NCBI GenBank assembly: GCA_019188255.1
Contig: JAETXT010000004.1
Span: 4,588,001 to 4,652,000, forward strand
DNA: 64,000 bases
Direction of reading: 5' to 3'
From: Verticillium longisporum
Taxonomy: Eukaryota; Ascomycota; Sordariomycetes; Glomerellales; Plectosphaerellaceae
The number at the start of each line of letters is the position of its first letter. The stretch's first letter is position 1. Shown here piece after piece: positions 44,414-55,580 of the stretch. The notes beneath the pieces are model-generated. The model had not been told where the DNA came from. It saw only the letters and a program-made list of their open reading frames with translations, and searched no databases. The position numbers were made by a program, and so were the translations under genes.

Positions 44414-47202
44414 CTACAAATAACTACGAGGGGGTTTGTCTCCGCGTTGTAAGTATTCGACCCAATGTCGCAAGCCCGCAATCCAGTACCTTACACCCCC
44501 TGGTTTTGCCAGTTTATCCAGTGAACCCAACGTTTCTAGGGACTGATCCAACAGATTGTTGTCCTGAGTCGAGACGGTCTGGCGACTCAAGATATCGCAG
44601 ACGGACTTGACGATTATCCTGGTCACACCGCTCTCATTAGGAAACCTACTGATTGCTACCATTGCTTTGGCCCAGTAACGGCTTGCCGCCTCGTCATCGG
44701 AATTCATGTGTCGTATTTTTGCCAGAGTTATGTGTAAGCGCAGCTGCTCGTACTTCAAGAGACCAGCGCGAGACTCAATGTTCAAACAAAGCTCTTCTGC
44801 CTCATTGAAGCGTCGTTGAGCAAACAGGGCTTCTGCTAGAGACAATTCCAGGAGAGACTTCCGCGGGGAGACATCGTACTGGTCTTGGCGCACGATTTCT
44901 GCACGGAGCTGATTTTCGGCAGACGCAGGGTCGTCGAGCTCTCGGAGCGTGTCAGCGTGATCGCAGGTAAGATCACGCAAGTCTTCATAGAAGACGAGGT
45001 CCTTGCACTGCCCTGCTGATGTCTTCGCCTTCCCAAAATGCATCAGCGCTTCTTTGAACGCACCTTGAAACCGCAGAACCCTTCCAAGTATCATGTGCTT
45101 GCGAAAAATGACTACGTTCTCAAGTGAGGACGGGTCCTGGTCCAGCGGGCTCCAACCCTCCAGTAACTCTTTGGCGGCAGAGAGGTCTTCAACTTGGATG
45201 CAGTTCAAGGAACGCTGGATGCTCGCTTGGCCGATTGCTGCCGAGTGCATTCTCTTGTCCGTGGCATTCTCGACCGTGCCTTGACCAAGATCGCTAATGC
45301 TGCAGGTAGCACGGTCCATGTTTCCGGCAATCCGGCTTAGGAGACTTTGGGATTGTGCAATACAACAATGCAGGTACCGATCCTCAAGACCACGAGAAGC
45401 AATCTCAGCTTGATCGATAGCAAAGCGTTTCCATGTCATGCCAGGAAATCGGGATGCTTAACAAGGGTGAGCACAAGGTCGGCTCTGGTGCTGGCAGGTA
45501 AGGACTCGTAGCAATCTTGGAATGCCTGCAGGGTATGCTTGAGGTGTGGTAGGAGTAGCTTCGTGTTCGGAGTACTGCGACGGTGTTAGATAAATGACCG
45601 AGCTCTCCGCTGACTTGAACTTACGCAGACTCAATGTATTTCCATGGGATTGCTCGATACGCAACAATGAAGGCCTGACATCTCCAAAATGATAAGTCGT
45701 CTACACATAGCCTCTGGCGGATGCGACTCGCAACGGCTTCGTCCAAAGAGATATAGCTGTGGTCCGTCGAAACAGCCAGCGACAAGTCCAGCTCGTAAAA
45801 TGCATTGCGCAATCTTGGAGTGTCCGAGAGCAAACTGCGAAGTTCCGGAGCAAGGCCAACGTGAATTACGTCCACCTCTTCAATCTCACCTTGTGCCGTC
45901 CAGCGTTTGCGTGGCATAGCTCCAAGGAAGATATCCAACGGGACTTTGTCGGATGTGGAGAAGAAAGAAAGGAGAAGAAGCAATATTTTAGCATCTTCTG
46001 AGCAAACACCACTCGATCCAAGACCCGCATTGGATGTGGCTGCTAGGGAGGCTTTCCACGCTGGTTGCGCTCTTGACAGGGTATGCAAATCCCTTTGAGC
46101 GGATGTGGGCCTGGGATCGAGTTTGCTTCTGTTGGATTGAGGCATCACTGTTGCGCCAAGGAGAGTTCGCGAATGCGACGTGAGCCTGCGAGTCTCGTCG
46201 ACAAAGGAATGGTCCACTGAGTCTAGTTAGTGCCGAAAGGAGGACTGGGTCGAAGGACCGTACATAGTATTTGGTTTAGGACGTTATTGACGAGAGGTGT
46301 GCACTGCACAGTCCGTTCGCAGATATCCGTGTTCGTAGAGAGAAAGGCGAGGGCAGATTGACGGTCTTCGGGTTTTGATCTCTCCCAGCTGGACGCTGAT
46401 GAGTAAGGGAGCTGGCTAGAGTGCCGACCAAACTCACGTGGACGCTGATCCCAAGAGGCAGAGCAGCCCTCTGAGGTGCTGCGAGTCACGCTTGAGGATA
46501 GACGCAAAATCCTCGACGACTCCCTTCCACTTCTCCCCAATCCGGATAATATGGTAAATCTTGCCTCGAATGGTGTTCCGAACATGCGGCAACGCATTTT
46601 CGATTTCCTGCACGATCGGGTCGACAGACGTGTTCTTCTGATGCAACAGCGCAAACGCGTAGCAACAGGTACGTCGAAAGAGTTGCTGGATTTCGATCTT
46701 CTGGTCGCTTCGCTCGACTGCCAAAAATATTTTGACAAAAGGACGGCCGTCACCACTGACTTGTTGTATGTCAAACTTGTCGCCTGCCGCCCGAAAGGCC
46801 TTCTCGGCGTTCTCGTACGAGTAGGTGCTGACCAGGTTGCTGATTGAGTTGGACAGTGGCAGCTTGAGCTGCAAGGGCTGGTTTCGAACTTGACCAGGAA
46901 TGAGGTTCGTGGAAGACGATTCGGGTAATGCTCGCAGCTGTTTTCGTACTCGTGGCACCGAACCGGACACAGATCTCTTTCTCCCTGCTCGGACCACAGC
47001 GTGCTCGTCTGGGGGGGTAAGAGGATGGGCACGGAGCAGTTGAGTTGACTCTGCCCAGCCAGCCCAGGTCCTGAGGATCGCAGTCTTGGGGTGGAATTAG
47101 TTAGTGGGCGCATCTCATGAAGATTTGGATTCGCCACCTTACCTCAGACTCGGTAATGGTCTGAAAATTATGGGTTGAGAGCTTGTGGCAAAAGCACTCC
47201 AT
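44414..47202 (-). pseudogene. TPR protein resembling the C-terminal half of a fungal STAND/NLR receptor (one apparent frameshift)
   Basis: Minus-strand exons 47202-47143, 47084-46438, 46388-46264, 46216-45625 and 45574 onwards connect in phase. Donors are GTAAGG, GTGAGT, GTACGG and GTAAGT; branches are CTAAC or CTCAT. Exon 4 has a winged-helix-like block (LLLLLSFFSTSDKVPLDIFL ... YISLDEAVASRIRQRL) of the kind that follows NB-ARC domains. Exon 5 and the last frame (45439-44414) hold TPR helices. No P-loop or other NTPase motif is visible; the N-terminal 270 residues are unrecognised. The join near 45447 needs one extra C (ATTTCCTGG) to pass from HPDF into the frame of MTWKRFAIDQ. This is either a real 1-nt deletion or a base-call error, otherwise about 850 aa are intact. 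Confidence 0.6.
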
Positions 47203-47322
47203 TGTTCGTGGAGTTGTGTGTGGGGACGGGAAACAGTCACAAAAAGGACGACAATTGCAGCATTTAAACCTTGCCCAATTCGTCGCCAGTTCGTTCCTCG
47301 TACAAGACATTACCAATTCAGG

Positions 47323-47700
47323 TTAGACTATTTTGTCTTGTGGATCAGATGGTTTCAGAAATGCGTCATGTGTACAAGCGGGGTGCGATGACTGCTCATA
47401 ATACAGAGCAGCCAATCTATCTAGCCAATAAATTGCCATGTACAGTATGAGGAGAGCAGGAAGTCCGCAATGCCAGCCGGTTGGCTGTGGGAGCCCCACC
47501 ACAGCGAGGTCGCAGTCTGGAGCAGTGGCAGCCTGCGACGAGAGCATACAGCGGCCCGCGCCCATGTGGACTCCCGTGGTGCGCTGCGTCCGCCATTTGA
47601 CCAGGTTGCGACCACCCCAAAGTTTCGCGACGAAGACTCCGAGACTACAAATATTCCAACCAATGGCGCATGTCAGCAATCCAGCACTGGACTGGACCAT
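47323..47700 (-). CDS. Possible 125-aa membrane protein
   Basis: A single-exon frame with ATG at 47700 has two hydrophobic stretches (around LLTCAIGWNICSLGVF and LPALLILYMAIYWL). There is no family match, and the reverse strand is also open over part of it. It lies upstream of the TPR gene on the same strand. Confidence 0.25.
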   Translation of the reverse strand: MVQSSAGLLTCAIGWNICSLGVFVAKLWGGRNLVKWRTQRTTGVHMGAGRCMLSSQAATAPDCDLAVVGLPQPTGWHCGLPALLILYMAIYWLDRLAALYYEQSSHPACTHDAFLKPSDPQDKIV

Positions 47701-48062
47701 TCATCACGAGATGCCACCTGCTTCAGAGATTCGCGCACCAACCAGGCGTGCTGGTGAAGAGATCACCAATTGCTAGATCCGTAAAACTCATTGATGCTGG
47801 TGGGAGACGTAAACAGAAGACCAAACACACATACCAAGACATTCTCGGGACGGGGAAAGTTGTAGGTAGCCTTGCTTTCTACCCGCATCATTGGCGGGGA
47901 TCGTAGGGTGTCATCGACCAATGGAACAAGCAAACCATATCAGCGCCACCCCACTTGGAAACCCCCACATCCTTGGCACACGTCGCTTATGACGAATAGA
48001 AATTCTTCACTACGGGATCGCTCCACATGAGTGAGAGCCTGGCTCAAATTGCCAGCTACAGG

Positions 48063-48068
48063 TATAAA
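48063..48068 (+). promoter_or_regulatory. TATA box of the 280-aa gene
   Basis: TATAAA lies 87 bases upstream of the ATG at 48150. A tandem repeat occupies the leader between them. Confidence 0.6.
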
Positions 48069-48091
48069 CAGCAAGGCAGCCCCTCTCTTCC

Positions 48092-48133
48092 ATCTATCCA
48101 TCCATTTTTCCATCCATTTTTCCATCCATTTTC
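48092..48133 (+). repeat. Leader repeat, unit CCATTTTTCCATC
   Basis: About three units of 13 bp between the TATA box and the ATG of the gene at 48150, so it would be part of the 5' UTR. Confidence 0.8.
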
Positions 48134-48149
48134 CCCGACCTCCATCTTC

Positions 48150-49084
48150 ATGTCAACACATCAGCCCCTACGTTCGAGGACGATGGACTTCGGTACTGAC
48201 ATTCGCAAACTTGAGCAGCTTTATTCGGCTCTCCTACCTAATCCTACCTTGAGCACAAATTTTCTGAGCAAGTCAATCCAAGTCTACAAGGAAACAGACT
48301 TTGAACGAACGAAACACACCTCACAAGCAACTCGAAGCAGGCGGAAGGGAGCCCAGGCCCTCCTGTGGTCAGTTCATGAGCGTCTGGGGATTGAGGCTCT
48401 CTTCCTCTGCAGTGCTGCATTGCCAGTCACTAGGTTAGCTGAAATCAAGAAGGAGGGGCTCGCTTTCATTTCCAGGTTGGAAGCATGGCTGAAGACCGTG
48501 ACCTTTCCTTTGAAAATCTCCGAGGTCGCTCACGGCTACTTCTCTGAAGGAGTCCCTTCAAGACAAGGTCAGAGCAACTAGCCTTTGCAGATACGAAAGC
48601 TGACTTTTATCAGGAGAGAAACGAGGTCAATCTTACGAAAGTAGCCCCACGAAGCGCATCCGTACTCGACCAGACTTATTCGAAGGCGGGAAGCCTCTGA
48701 GTTATCATGGCATCCAGCTTCTCACGGCCCCGACTACAGGAATTGTATCATCACATTGCCTTGGTGAGGGTGGTAGTTGTAATGCGGACGATGGCCCTTC
48801 GCTGCAATCCGACGGGCCTGAAGCCGACTGCCAAGATGGTAAGGACCCTGGAATCGTGGCTCATACAGTGCTAATACGACCCAGTCCCATTGTATGCGAA
48901 CGTCTATGAACTGAAGCCTATGGATGTCATCCGCGCTTTGGTGGAGGGTGGTCTGGAGATGCCGGCTCCTGTAAACCGGCTAACCATGCCACATGACCCT
49001 AGTGGGCTGCCATTTATTACTATTGCATGTCCTCCGATGCTTGCTCTGCATTTTTTGGAGCGGAGGAAAAAGATTGACTGGTAG
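48150..49084 (+). CDS. Hypothetical 280-aa protein (three exons)
   Basis: Exons 48150-48567, 48614-48838 and 48885-49084 with introns of 46 nt (GTCAGA...ATCAG; GTAAGG...CTAAT...CCCAG). The N-terminal about 135 residues are helical (RKLEQLYSALLPNP, LLWSVHERLGIEALFL). A basic cluster SPTKRIRTRPD could be a nuclear localisation signal. The C-terminus is compact (FITIACPPMLALHFLERRK). I do not recognise the family. It has a clear promoter and the 3' end overlaps the antisense gene by 65 bp. Confidence 0.6.
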
Positions 49085-49740
49085 GGTCTGACAATTGATA
49101 GACTTTACCAATGCGGCACTCCCCAATACACATGAATGTCAAGCCAGCCTCCCAACTCACAATAACCCATCCTTTAGACCCTCCCACTTTGCCCTTGTAT
49201 TCATTGTTGACCGAGAACCATACTGATCCGGCTGTTTGGTTTTGGTCCACAATGAGGGCGACGACATCGTCCGAAATGGCTTCAGAGTGCAGATCCTCAA
49301 AGTTGTTCCACTCAGGCATGGAGCAGGTCAGACCTATCTAGACCAGATTTAGCTCTCGAATCAAGATTATAGTTGGTGTTGGCCATACCCATTTCTGGCA
49401 TTCTTGAACAAGCTCTTCCTCTGAACAGTCTTTCTTGACCCGATATTTTCGCATTACCAGGCGGAAGTTATTCCCAAGGAGAGGTCTCGTGTCGGGTGAC
49501 TCTTGTCGCGTAATGGTCCTCTGGCAATGGTCTGAGAGGAAGTACTTGGGTCAGCATTGCTTTAAAACGCAAGGTAGGGCATATCGTACAGAGAGTGAAG
49601 TGTAGTTTATTCGTGGATGCGTATAGCCGAGATGTCCAAGCATGACATATGGTCGTGATGCTTTCGAGGTTGTTGCCCAACTCCAGGTTAGGGTGGCGAA
49701 GAGGGGAGGAGAGATGGCCTGAACAGAAAATGCATGGAAG
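49020..49740 (-). CDS. Hypothetical protein, 5' end unresolved (three or more exons)
   Basis: On the minus strand the exons about 49740-49590, 49531-49389 and 49337-49020 join in phase (introns GTACGA...CTGAC...CTCAG and GTATGG...GTCTAG). The product has protein-like composition (GNNLESITTICHAWTSRLYA, then NNFRLVMRKYRVKKDC, then DDVVALIVDQNQTAG). No start codon is visible before the frame enters the minisatellite at 49735-50005. Either an intron contains the repeat or the 5' end has been lost. The family is unknown. The last 65 bp overlap the gene on the opposite strand. Confidence 0.5.
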
Positions 49741-50005
49741 AGTAGATGGAAGAATGGATGGACTAGTGGGGGTGGATGGAAGAATGGATATACTAGGGAA
49801 TGGATGGAAGAATGGACAGACTAGTGGGGGTGGATGGAAGAATGGATATACTAGGGAATGGATGGAAGAATGGATGGACTAGTGGGGATGGATGGAAGAA
49901 TGGATATACTAGGGAATGGATGGAAGAATGGATGGACTAGTGGGGGTGGATGGAAGAATGGATGAACTAGTGGGTGGGATGGATGGATGGATGGAAGTTG
50001 GATGG
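49735..50005. repeat. Minisatellite with alternating units
   Basis: The core TGGATGGAAGAATGGA is followed alternately by TATACTAGGGAA and by a CTAGTGGGGG variant, making a higher-order unit of about 60 bp repeated four to five times. It ends in a simple ATGG run at about 49980-49996. Confidence 0.92.
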
Positions 50006-51866
50006 ACAAATTGCATTTTTTGGTCGGATCAGAGTTATCCCTTTGCCTTGGAGAACCAGAGGATACAATAAGTAACAGCTACGGGGAGCGCAGACATACT
50101 TATTCTGTAGCAACCCATGCTGCCTTGATCGTATGGCGACTTGTTAATGGCATTCTAGTCGTCAATGCAAGAATCAGTGATGGGCTAAAGGGAGCATCTC
50201 TGTGATCCAACCGTGGCAGCCAGAGAACTCCTGGACTGCTTCGGGAGCAGCTTCATGTACAATAGATAGGAAGTCTTCTCTGCGGCGAGGACCGAACTCC
50301 AACGCATTGGTGGCCAAGAATAGGGCCTTCACCAGGGGTGTCACCGCAGCTGGCCGCGCTCATATCGACCGCCATCTTGCAGGGTGTAATGCACTCGTGT
50401 TCCTCTCCGAGTGATGTTGTTGGAAGGGCACATCGTCCTAGCGACACCGAGACATCGTGTACATCTTGGCCTGTTAGACTGAGGCTGCAGACCCTTCCGG
50501 CCCTTTGGCTATGGCCTCAGCAATCGGAAGACCCTAGCGCATGCATCATCGTTTCTGGTGCCAGGTCAGGTCTGAACTCATGCATGCAAGTCACGGACGT
50601 AATCCCCGTTCTGTTGGCCGGCTTCTTCCAGCATCCTTCCGAGCATCCACAGCCGTTAACCTGTCTCTGCAGTGTTGATCAAGACGAGCTGCTGCAGGGG
50701 CTTCTGACGTGACATAGCACCCCAGCAGTCAGCGGCATGGTAAGTGGTAGCAGGTAGGATTGGTCTATTGCCGGGTCATGTCAGTGATCCGAAAATCATT
50801 CTCGAGGTCAATGTCTTGCCACTTCGCTCAGGACGGGCTGCACAATGGGCTGCTGACGTGTTAACAATGTTCTCGTGGTCCATGGCGGACCAGGGGGAGG
50901 CAGATGGCTGTGTATCCGGTCATCTTTGGGTGCACCTACGGTCATGATAGATCCTGAGCTTGCGTCGATGGCTTCAGCGTGGCCACAGCTCGGGGCATAC
51001 CCCCGACGGAATCGTATTCAGTAGCTGAAGCAAGTTAATGAGGCTACGGCCAACATATCCGGCCGCAGCCAGCCGAGACCCTATCCACCCATGTTGGTAC
51101 GACGATGTTGCTCCACGTTGGGAACATGACAGGGGTCAACCACGGCCAGCTTCACATATGCAGGTCAGCACCAGTCTGGCCAGGTTAGCCCGTAGAGGGA
51201 GAGATGATTGACGCATCTGGAGAAGTAGATGCTGACCTCGTTTCCCCGTCAATTTGTTCTTGATGTCCTGCTGAACCCCGTGTCATGGACAGGCGTCCAG
51301 AGTTGAACGTGCGTGAGGAATGGTATGCAATCATTGCCTATAGAAGAAAAGTGCAACTGGGTCGCTCCTGGCTCGAACAGGTCATCGTGTTGATGGGATG
51401 AGAAGTGCTGCGCGCCTCAGGTCATGAGAACTCCTCAGATGTATTGGATTTGGTATGGCTGGTGGCTTGCTCATCGTGCCCTACCCCTGAACGAAATCAT
51501 ACTTAAACAGGAGCTGCAGGTTAGCGCAGTCAGAAGGAGTCGCGGCCAACCACGCATACCTGGGTGTCCAGGTTGGTCTTAAATGGGCTGCAGGGTGGGA
51601 TGCCGACATGTTCACATCGCTCTACTGGTCAATGGTTGGGATTACCTGTGTCAGGACGACGGTGCTACCCCCGGCCATAGCATGAGTCCAACCAGGTCAA
51701 CTATGGTCTGCCCGTGCCATGGTTCTGCTCCTCGGGTTGACGGGTACAAGAACGACTCATTTCTCCTTCAAACTCTTCGGAGCCTGGCTTAGAATGCAAT
51801 GAGAAGAACCGCTTTGTTACCGCCTTTCCTACCCATTCCATCTCACTACTTCTTAGTCAAGCCAGC
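50006..51866. other. Gene-poor interval with strand-biased GGTCA motifs
   Basis: No coding sequence I can support. From about 50560 to 51700 the pentamer GGTCA occurs about ten times on the plus strand and about once on the minus strand. Two segments about 750 bp apart (around 50830-50890 and 51580-51645) share a gapped similarity (GGGCTGC, TGCxGAC, GTTxACA, TGGTC). It looks like an old degenerate repeat. Confidence 0.4.
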
Positions 51867-52049
51867 ATGTCGGACAAATCATCGGACCCTCGCAATGGAG
51901 AGAAAACAGGCCCACCAGCCCCAACCCCAGCTCCGGCTCCGACTCCAACTCCGGTTCCGCCGACTGATGGGAGCGAAACCAGAGTGAGCGTGCTGATCAC
52001 TCCCCGTCCTCCATCCGATATCAACCATTGGATTGGTGGCAAATCATGA
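51867..52049 (+). CDS. Possible small proline-rich protein
   Basis: A 60-aa frame with alternating Pro/Ala/Thr (PAPTPAPAPTPTPVPP). The frame ends in TGA two bases before a canonical donor GTAAGT, so it may be a first exon whose true frame differs, or a short gene with an intron in its 3' UTR. Confidence 0.3.
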   Translation: MSDKSSDPRNGEKTGPPAPTPAPAPTPTPVPPTDGSETRVSVLITPRPPSDINHWIGGKS

Positions 52050-52441
52050 GGTAAGTAATGCAGCTAAATTGTGAGGAATGCTTACTGACGACAGAGTCAA
52101 AAGAAGCAGAGCCGAATTGAACATCCTCATCCAGTTTCTCTGTCCATCTGAATGTTGCTGGTTATATTGTGAAGGGTCAAGCAACGACACACTCGTCTGA
52201 GCTCTTTGAGGTGCTAGGCACGTGATCGATGATGCACGGATAAATCACTCATGTGACCAATGCAAAATGGGGTTGGTGTGGATTTTGGCACGACGCAAAA
52301 CAACCAAATCCTTTCACATTTGACAGTATCATGAGAAGCTCGAGAATCATACTTTGCAGTGTTATTTGGTGTATAAATACGTGGTGAACCCCCCGGAACA
52401 TGTTCGTTCTCACGAGGACATAGATACCCGCAACCGCAACG
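52050..52441. other. Intergenic
   Basis: It probably contains the promoter of the gene at 52442: tgtataaatacg (about 52371) is a good TATA box about 70 bases upstream of the ATG. Confidence 0.45.
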
Positions 52442-53117
52442 ATGTTCCTCATTCCGCCTACGGAGGAGTCTCTGGAGTTGGCCGCTCAAGCCTCTTTCCC
52501 CGTCGACAGCTTCATTCGAAACGACAAGGCCAGAGACTTTTGGGATTTTCCAGGTGGCATGGAGACTGTCGCGGCCAGGCATCTACTAAAACACTATGTG
52601 ACCGAACAGGTACGCCACACTGGCGAGAATGAACGCGACCCTACGCTTACTCATAACGCAGCAGCCAAGGATCGACAAAAGAGCGGCGTCCCGAGGAATA
52701 CGCATAGAAGGCAAACTACTGACTGTTGGCCCTGAAGTCGTCTGGCTAAGAGATGATCTCCTCCGGAATAACGTGGATAAGACCACCCTGCTATGCTTGG
52801 TCATCCCAGCTCCCTCTCGGGTGCAGACTGTAGCACCATCCCATGAGGGCTCCGAAAACAAACAAATGCCGTCGCCGGGAATGCGGAAGGGATGGATGAG
52901 TGGAACAGCGATTGACTGGGCAGCGGAAGGCTTTGCGGACGCAACGGCTGCAGTGTGGGAGGGCCAGGGAACTAAGCCGGCACCGGTCGACATGCAAGCC
53001 GGCTGTGTATTGCAACTTGACGAGCACGAGGAACTATGCGTACGTCCAGGGGCTGAAGGCGTGTGTATGATCTTGTTCGGACATAAATTTCGTGCACAGG
53101 ATGCGGAGAGTGGGTAA
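52442..53117 (+). CDS. Hypothetical 207-aa protein (two exons)
   Basis: Exons 52442-52609 and 52662-53117. The intron is 52 nt (GTACGC, CTTACTCAT, AACGCAG). A TATA box lies at about 52371. The protein is mixed, with a hydrophobic strand (KTTLLCLVIPAP) and a C-terminal domain rich in Gly/Glu/Cys (GCVLQLDEHEELCVRPG). The family is unknown. It is tail-to-tail with the next gene, 11 bp between stops. Confidence 0.6.
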
Positions 53118-53128
53118 GGCATTCCCGG

Positions 53129-55005
53129 TCATAGATTCTCTAAAAAAATGTCAAAGGTGACATTGTCCCGAGAACCGATCAGATCAGAAACATCGGTGAA
53201 AAAGTTCTCAGCAGACCAGCTTGGATCCTCCCCCCAGGCATACTCTCCCCCATCTCCAGGGTTCTCGTGGATGACCACATGTTTTGCATCTAGCCAGTGG
53301 CGCGCCAACTCCGAAAAGCGAGATGAGAGCAGCTCAAACGACCTCCTAACCATAGCCGTCTTTTCTGTGACTATCGACGGCCCGGAAACTGCGGCTTGTG
53401 GGCTTTCGTTGGGATGCGCATCCAGGGCCAGCTGCTGCAATGCCTGATCGAAACTGCCGGCTTCGAGACAGCCCACTACATCGCGCAACTGGAGAACCTG
53501 GGCATCTGTGCCGACCTCGAAGTCCTCAATTGAACACAGCAAGCGGCGTAACAGATTAAGTTGTGACGCTATTTCAACTTCGAAGACTTCCCAACGCTTT
53601 TGAAGGTCCGGGAATGGTATGGTCTGTGTTGGCAGTTTCTGAACATCGTGCGTTGCTTGTAGCTCCAGGACAGCAATGTTTGGCAAGCCTAAGTAGTGGC
53701 ATGCTTCCACAGTGCTGTGATTCGAGTGAGTAGAGGGCTGCCAAAGCCGAGAGGACTTGCCTACCTAAATTTCATAATCAAGGCTATCCAAACCACCGGG
53801 ACAGGGACCGCATACCATTCTGTAGGATGCAAGCGCCACCGTAGCGCTTCTGTCACGGTCTTAATGATCAATTCCTGTTCCTGGGGAGTTCTGTGTGCTG
53901 CTGCTGACAAAACTTGCCCGCGCGCTGAGACGACTTAGAAGCTGTTTGCTAGTAGAGGTGTCGCACTTACCTGCGATGGCAGAAATGACAGGGAGTGCAT
54001 TTATGCCGTCAGAGAACAACAAGTTGTTCACGATGGAATGAAGCACATGAACTGCCGTGGATGAACGATCTTGATCGTGGTCCCTCTCCTTGATGCCCGC
54101 CCGACGGCGCGCATATTGCAGGCAAGCAGAAAAGTACCAATCGGACCATAGAGTGAGTCTGGCTTCGTGTTTTCCGTGTCTCATCTTCTTTCGGAACTCG
54201 CTGGCGAGTGTGAGCAAGAGCCGATCGAGGAGCTTGCCCTGCAAGTTCGCTTGCAAGCACCTGGAGAAGATGCGGTGCATATTCAATTGGTCAAAGTTGG
54301 ACATGCCCTTCTTTTGCACCATCTTCAAGCCATCAGAAATCGTTGAGATTAGGCCATTGATGACTTGGTCGACCGTCTGCCTCGGCTTCAATCGTTTTTC
54401 GGGCCTTCCAATGTCGGGTACACTCGAGGGGGACCCTCGTTTGTCACTAGTTGATGAGGCCGTCGGGATAGGCGTAGGTGTTACCGATGAGGACTGCGTA
54501 GGTTCAATGCTCCGGGAACTCGTAGAGCAAACGGGTTCGCGTTGCGGTGCCGCAAGCACCACACTGCCCTCCGGCGCCAGGAGCGAGCATTTCGTATGCC
54601 ACAGACAACTTGGATTTGACTCGAAGCTATCGCGGGTCAGCGTTGAAGTCGTCGCCGAAGAAGTGCATACCAATGCCGGTCAAATTTCCACCGCACCGCC
54701 TGAATGTAGGTGTCGTAGACTTCTTGGACCTTCTTGGCGAGTTCGTCGACCTGATCACCAGAAAGACCTGCTTCGCAGTGTACCAGGATATCGTATAAAG
54801 GGTGGAGAGAGTTCTCACGGACGAGTGGTTTGACTTCAATTGTTACTAAGGCGTCATGCCCTGGTAAAGCCAGTGGTACATTGAATGCAAAGAGGGTAGG
54901 AACTTTATCAGAGATATCGCGAAGCCGCTGTTGTCCGATCCTCCTGAGATCTGGCGCTTCACTCACCTCCGCGGCGGTGATGTGCTGGGGAGCCTCCTTA
55001 GACAT
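53129..55005 (-). CDS. Hypothetical 578-aa protein (four exons)
   Basis: Minus-strand exons 55005-54671, 54626-53971, 53924-53765 and 53714-53129 join in phase. Introns are 44-50 nt with donors GTATGC, GTAAGT and GTAGGC. The N-terminus (about residues 1-110) contains FNVPLALPGHDALVTIEVKPL. The middle has a Ser/Pro/Thr-rich linker (about 150-195) and then a long helical region (LKPRQTVDQVINGLISTISD, SEFRKKMRHGKHEARL), and the C-terminus is helical and acidic. I see no known catalytic motif. The frame is open above the chosen ATG, so the start may be further upstream. It is divergent from the methyltransferase gene (576 bp apart). Confidence 0.65.
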
Positions 55006-55580
55006 GGAGGCGATACTGGGATGACATGCTTGATTGGGAGCGGGTCGGGGGTGGACGGGGACACTCAAATCAACAAAGCAGAAGAGTGGGGGGGTAACTT
55101 GCTCGAGGTACCCCCCCACTTCTTTTCTGTTCTGGGTGAAGAGGGGGAATGAGAGCTGATTGCGGGTCCTACGGACACCCCTGACACGATTACCATCCTT
55201 GGCAACAGCAATTCGTAGATGCTCCATGACAAGGAGCTGCACTGTCGCTTGTGATGTGATCTTGAGACATTGAAGCTAGCCCCTGCTCGGATTTTACCCT
55301 GTCTTCTGTTGCAGCCGACCCTTCTGGTTAATGGCTCAATGTTGATCTTCTCAGCTGCCGGTTGGTGCGCCACCGATGTTCTTATCCATGGCTGATCACG
55401 TCCAGAGGGGGGAGCATCGAGGCTCCGAATACAAATATCCCGGTAGACCGCCGCTCAAGCTGCAGGTTGAGGCTGCATCTGGTTGCCTTGGTTGCCTTCC
55501 TGCAGTACCCTGGCGCATACAGACCAAGCTGACGCTCGTCACGTTGACCCGATCTTTGGTTCATATTTCCGGTCCTGAAT
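55006..55580. promoter_or_regulatory. Divergent promoter region
   Basis: It lies between the 578-aa gene (leftward) and the methyltransferase (rightward). It includes a GC-rich stretch with GGGGGGTAACTTG and CCCCCCA (about 55090-55116). No TATA box is evident. Confidence 0.35.
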
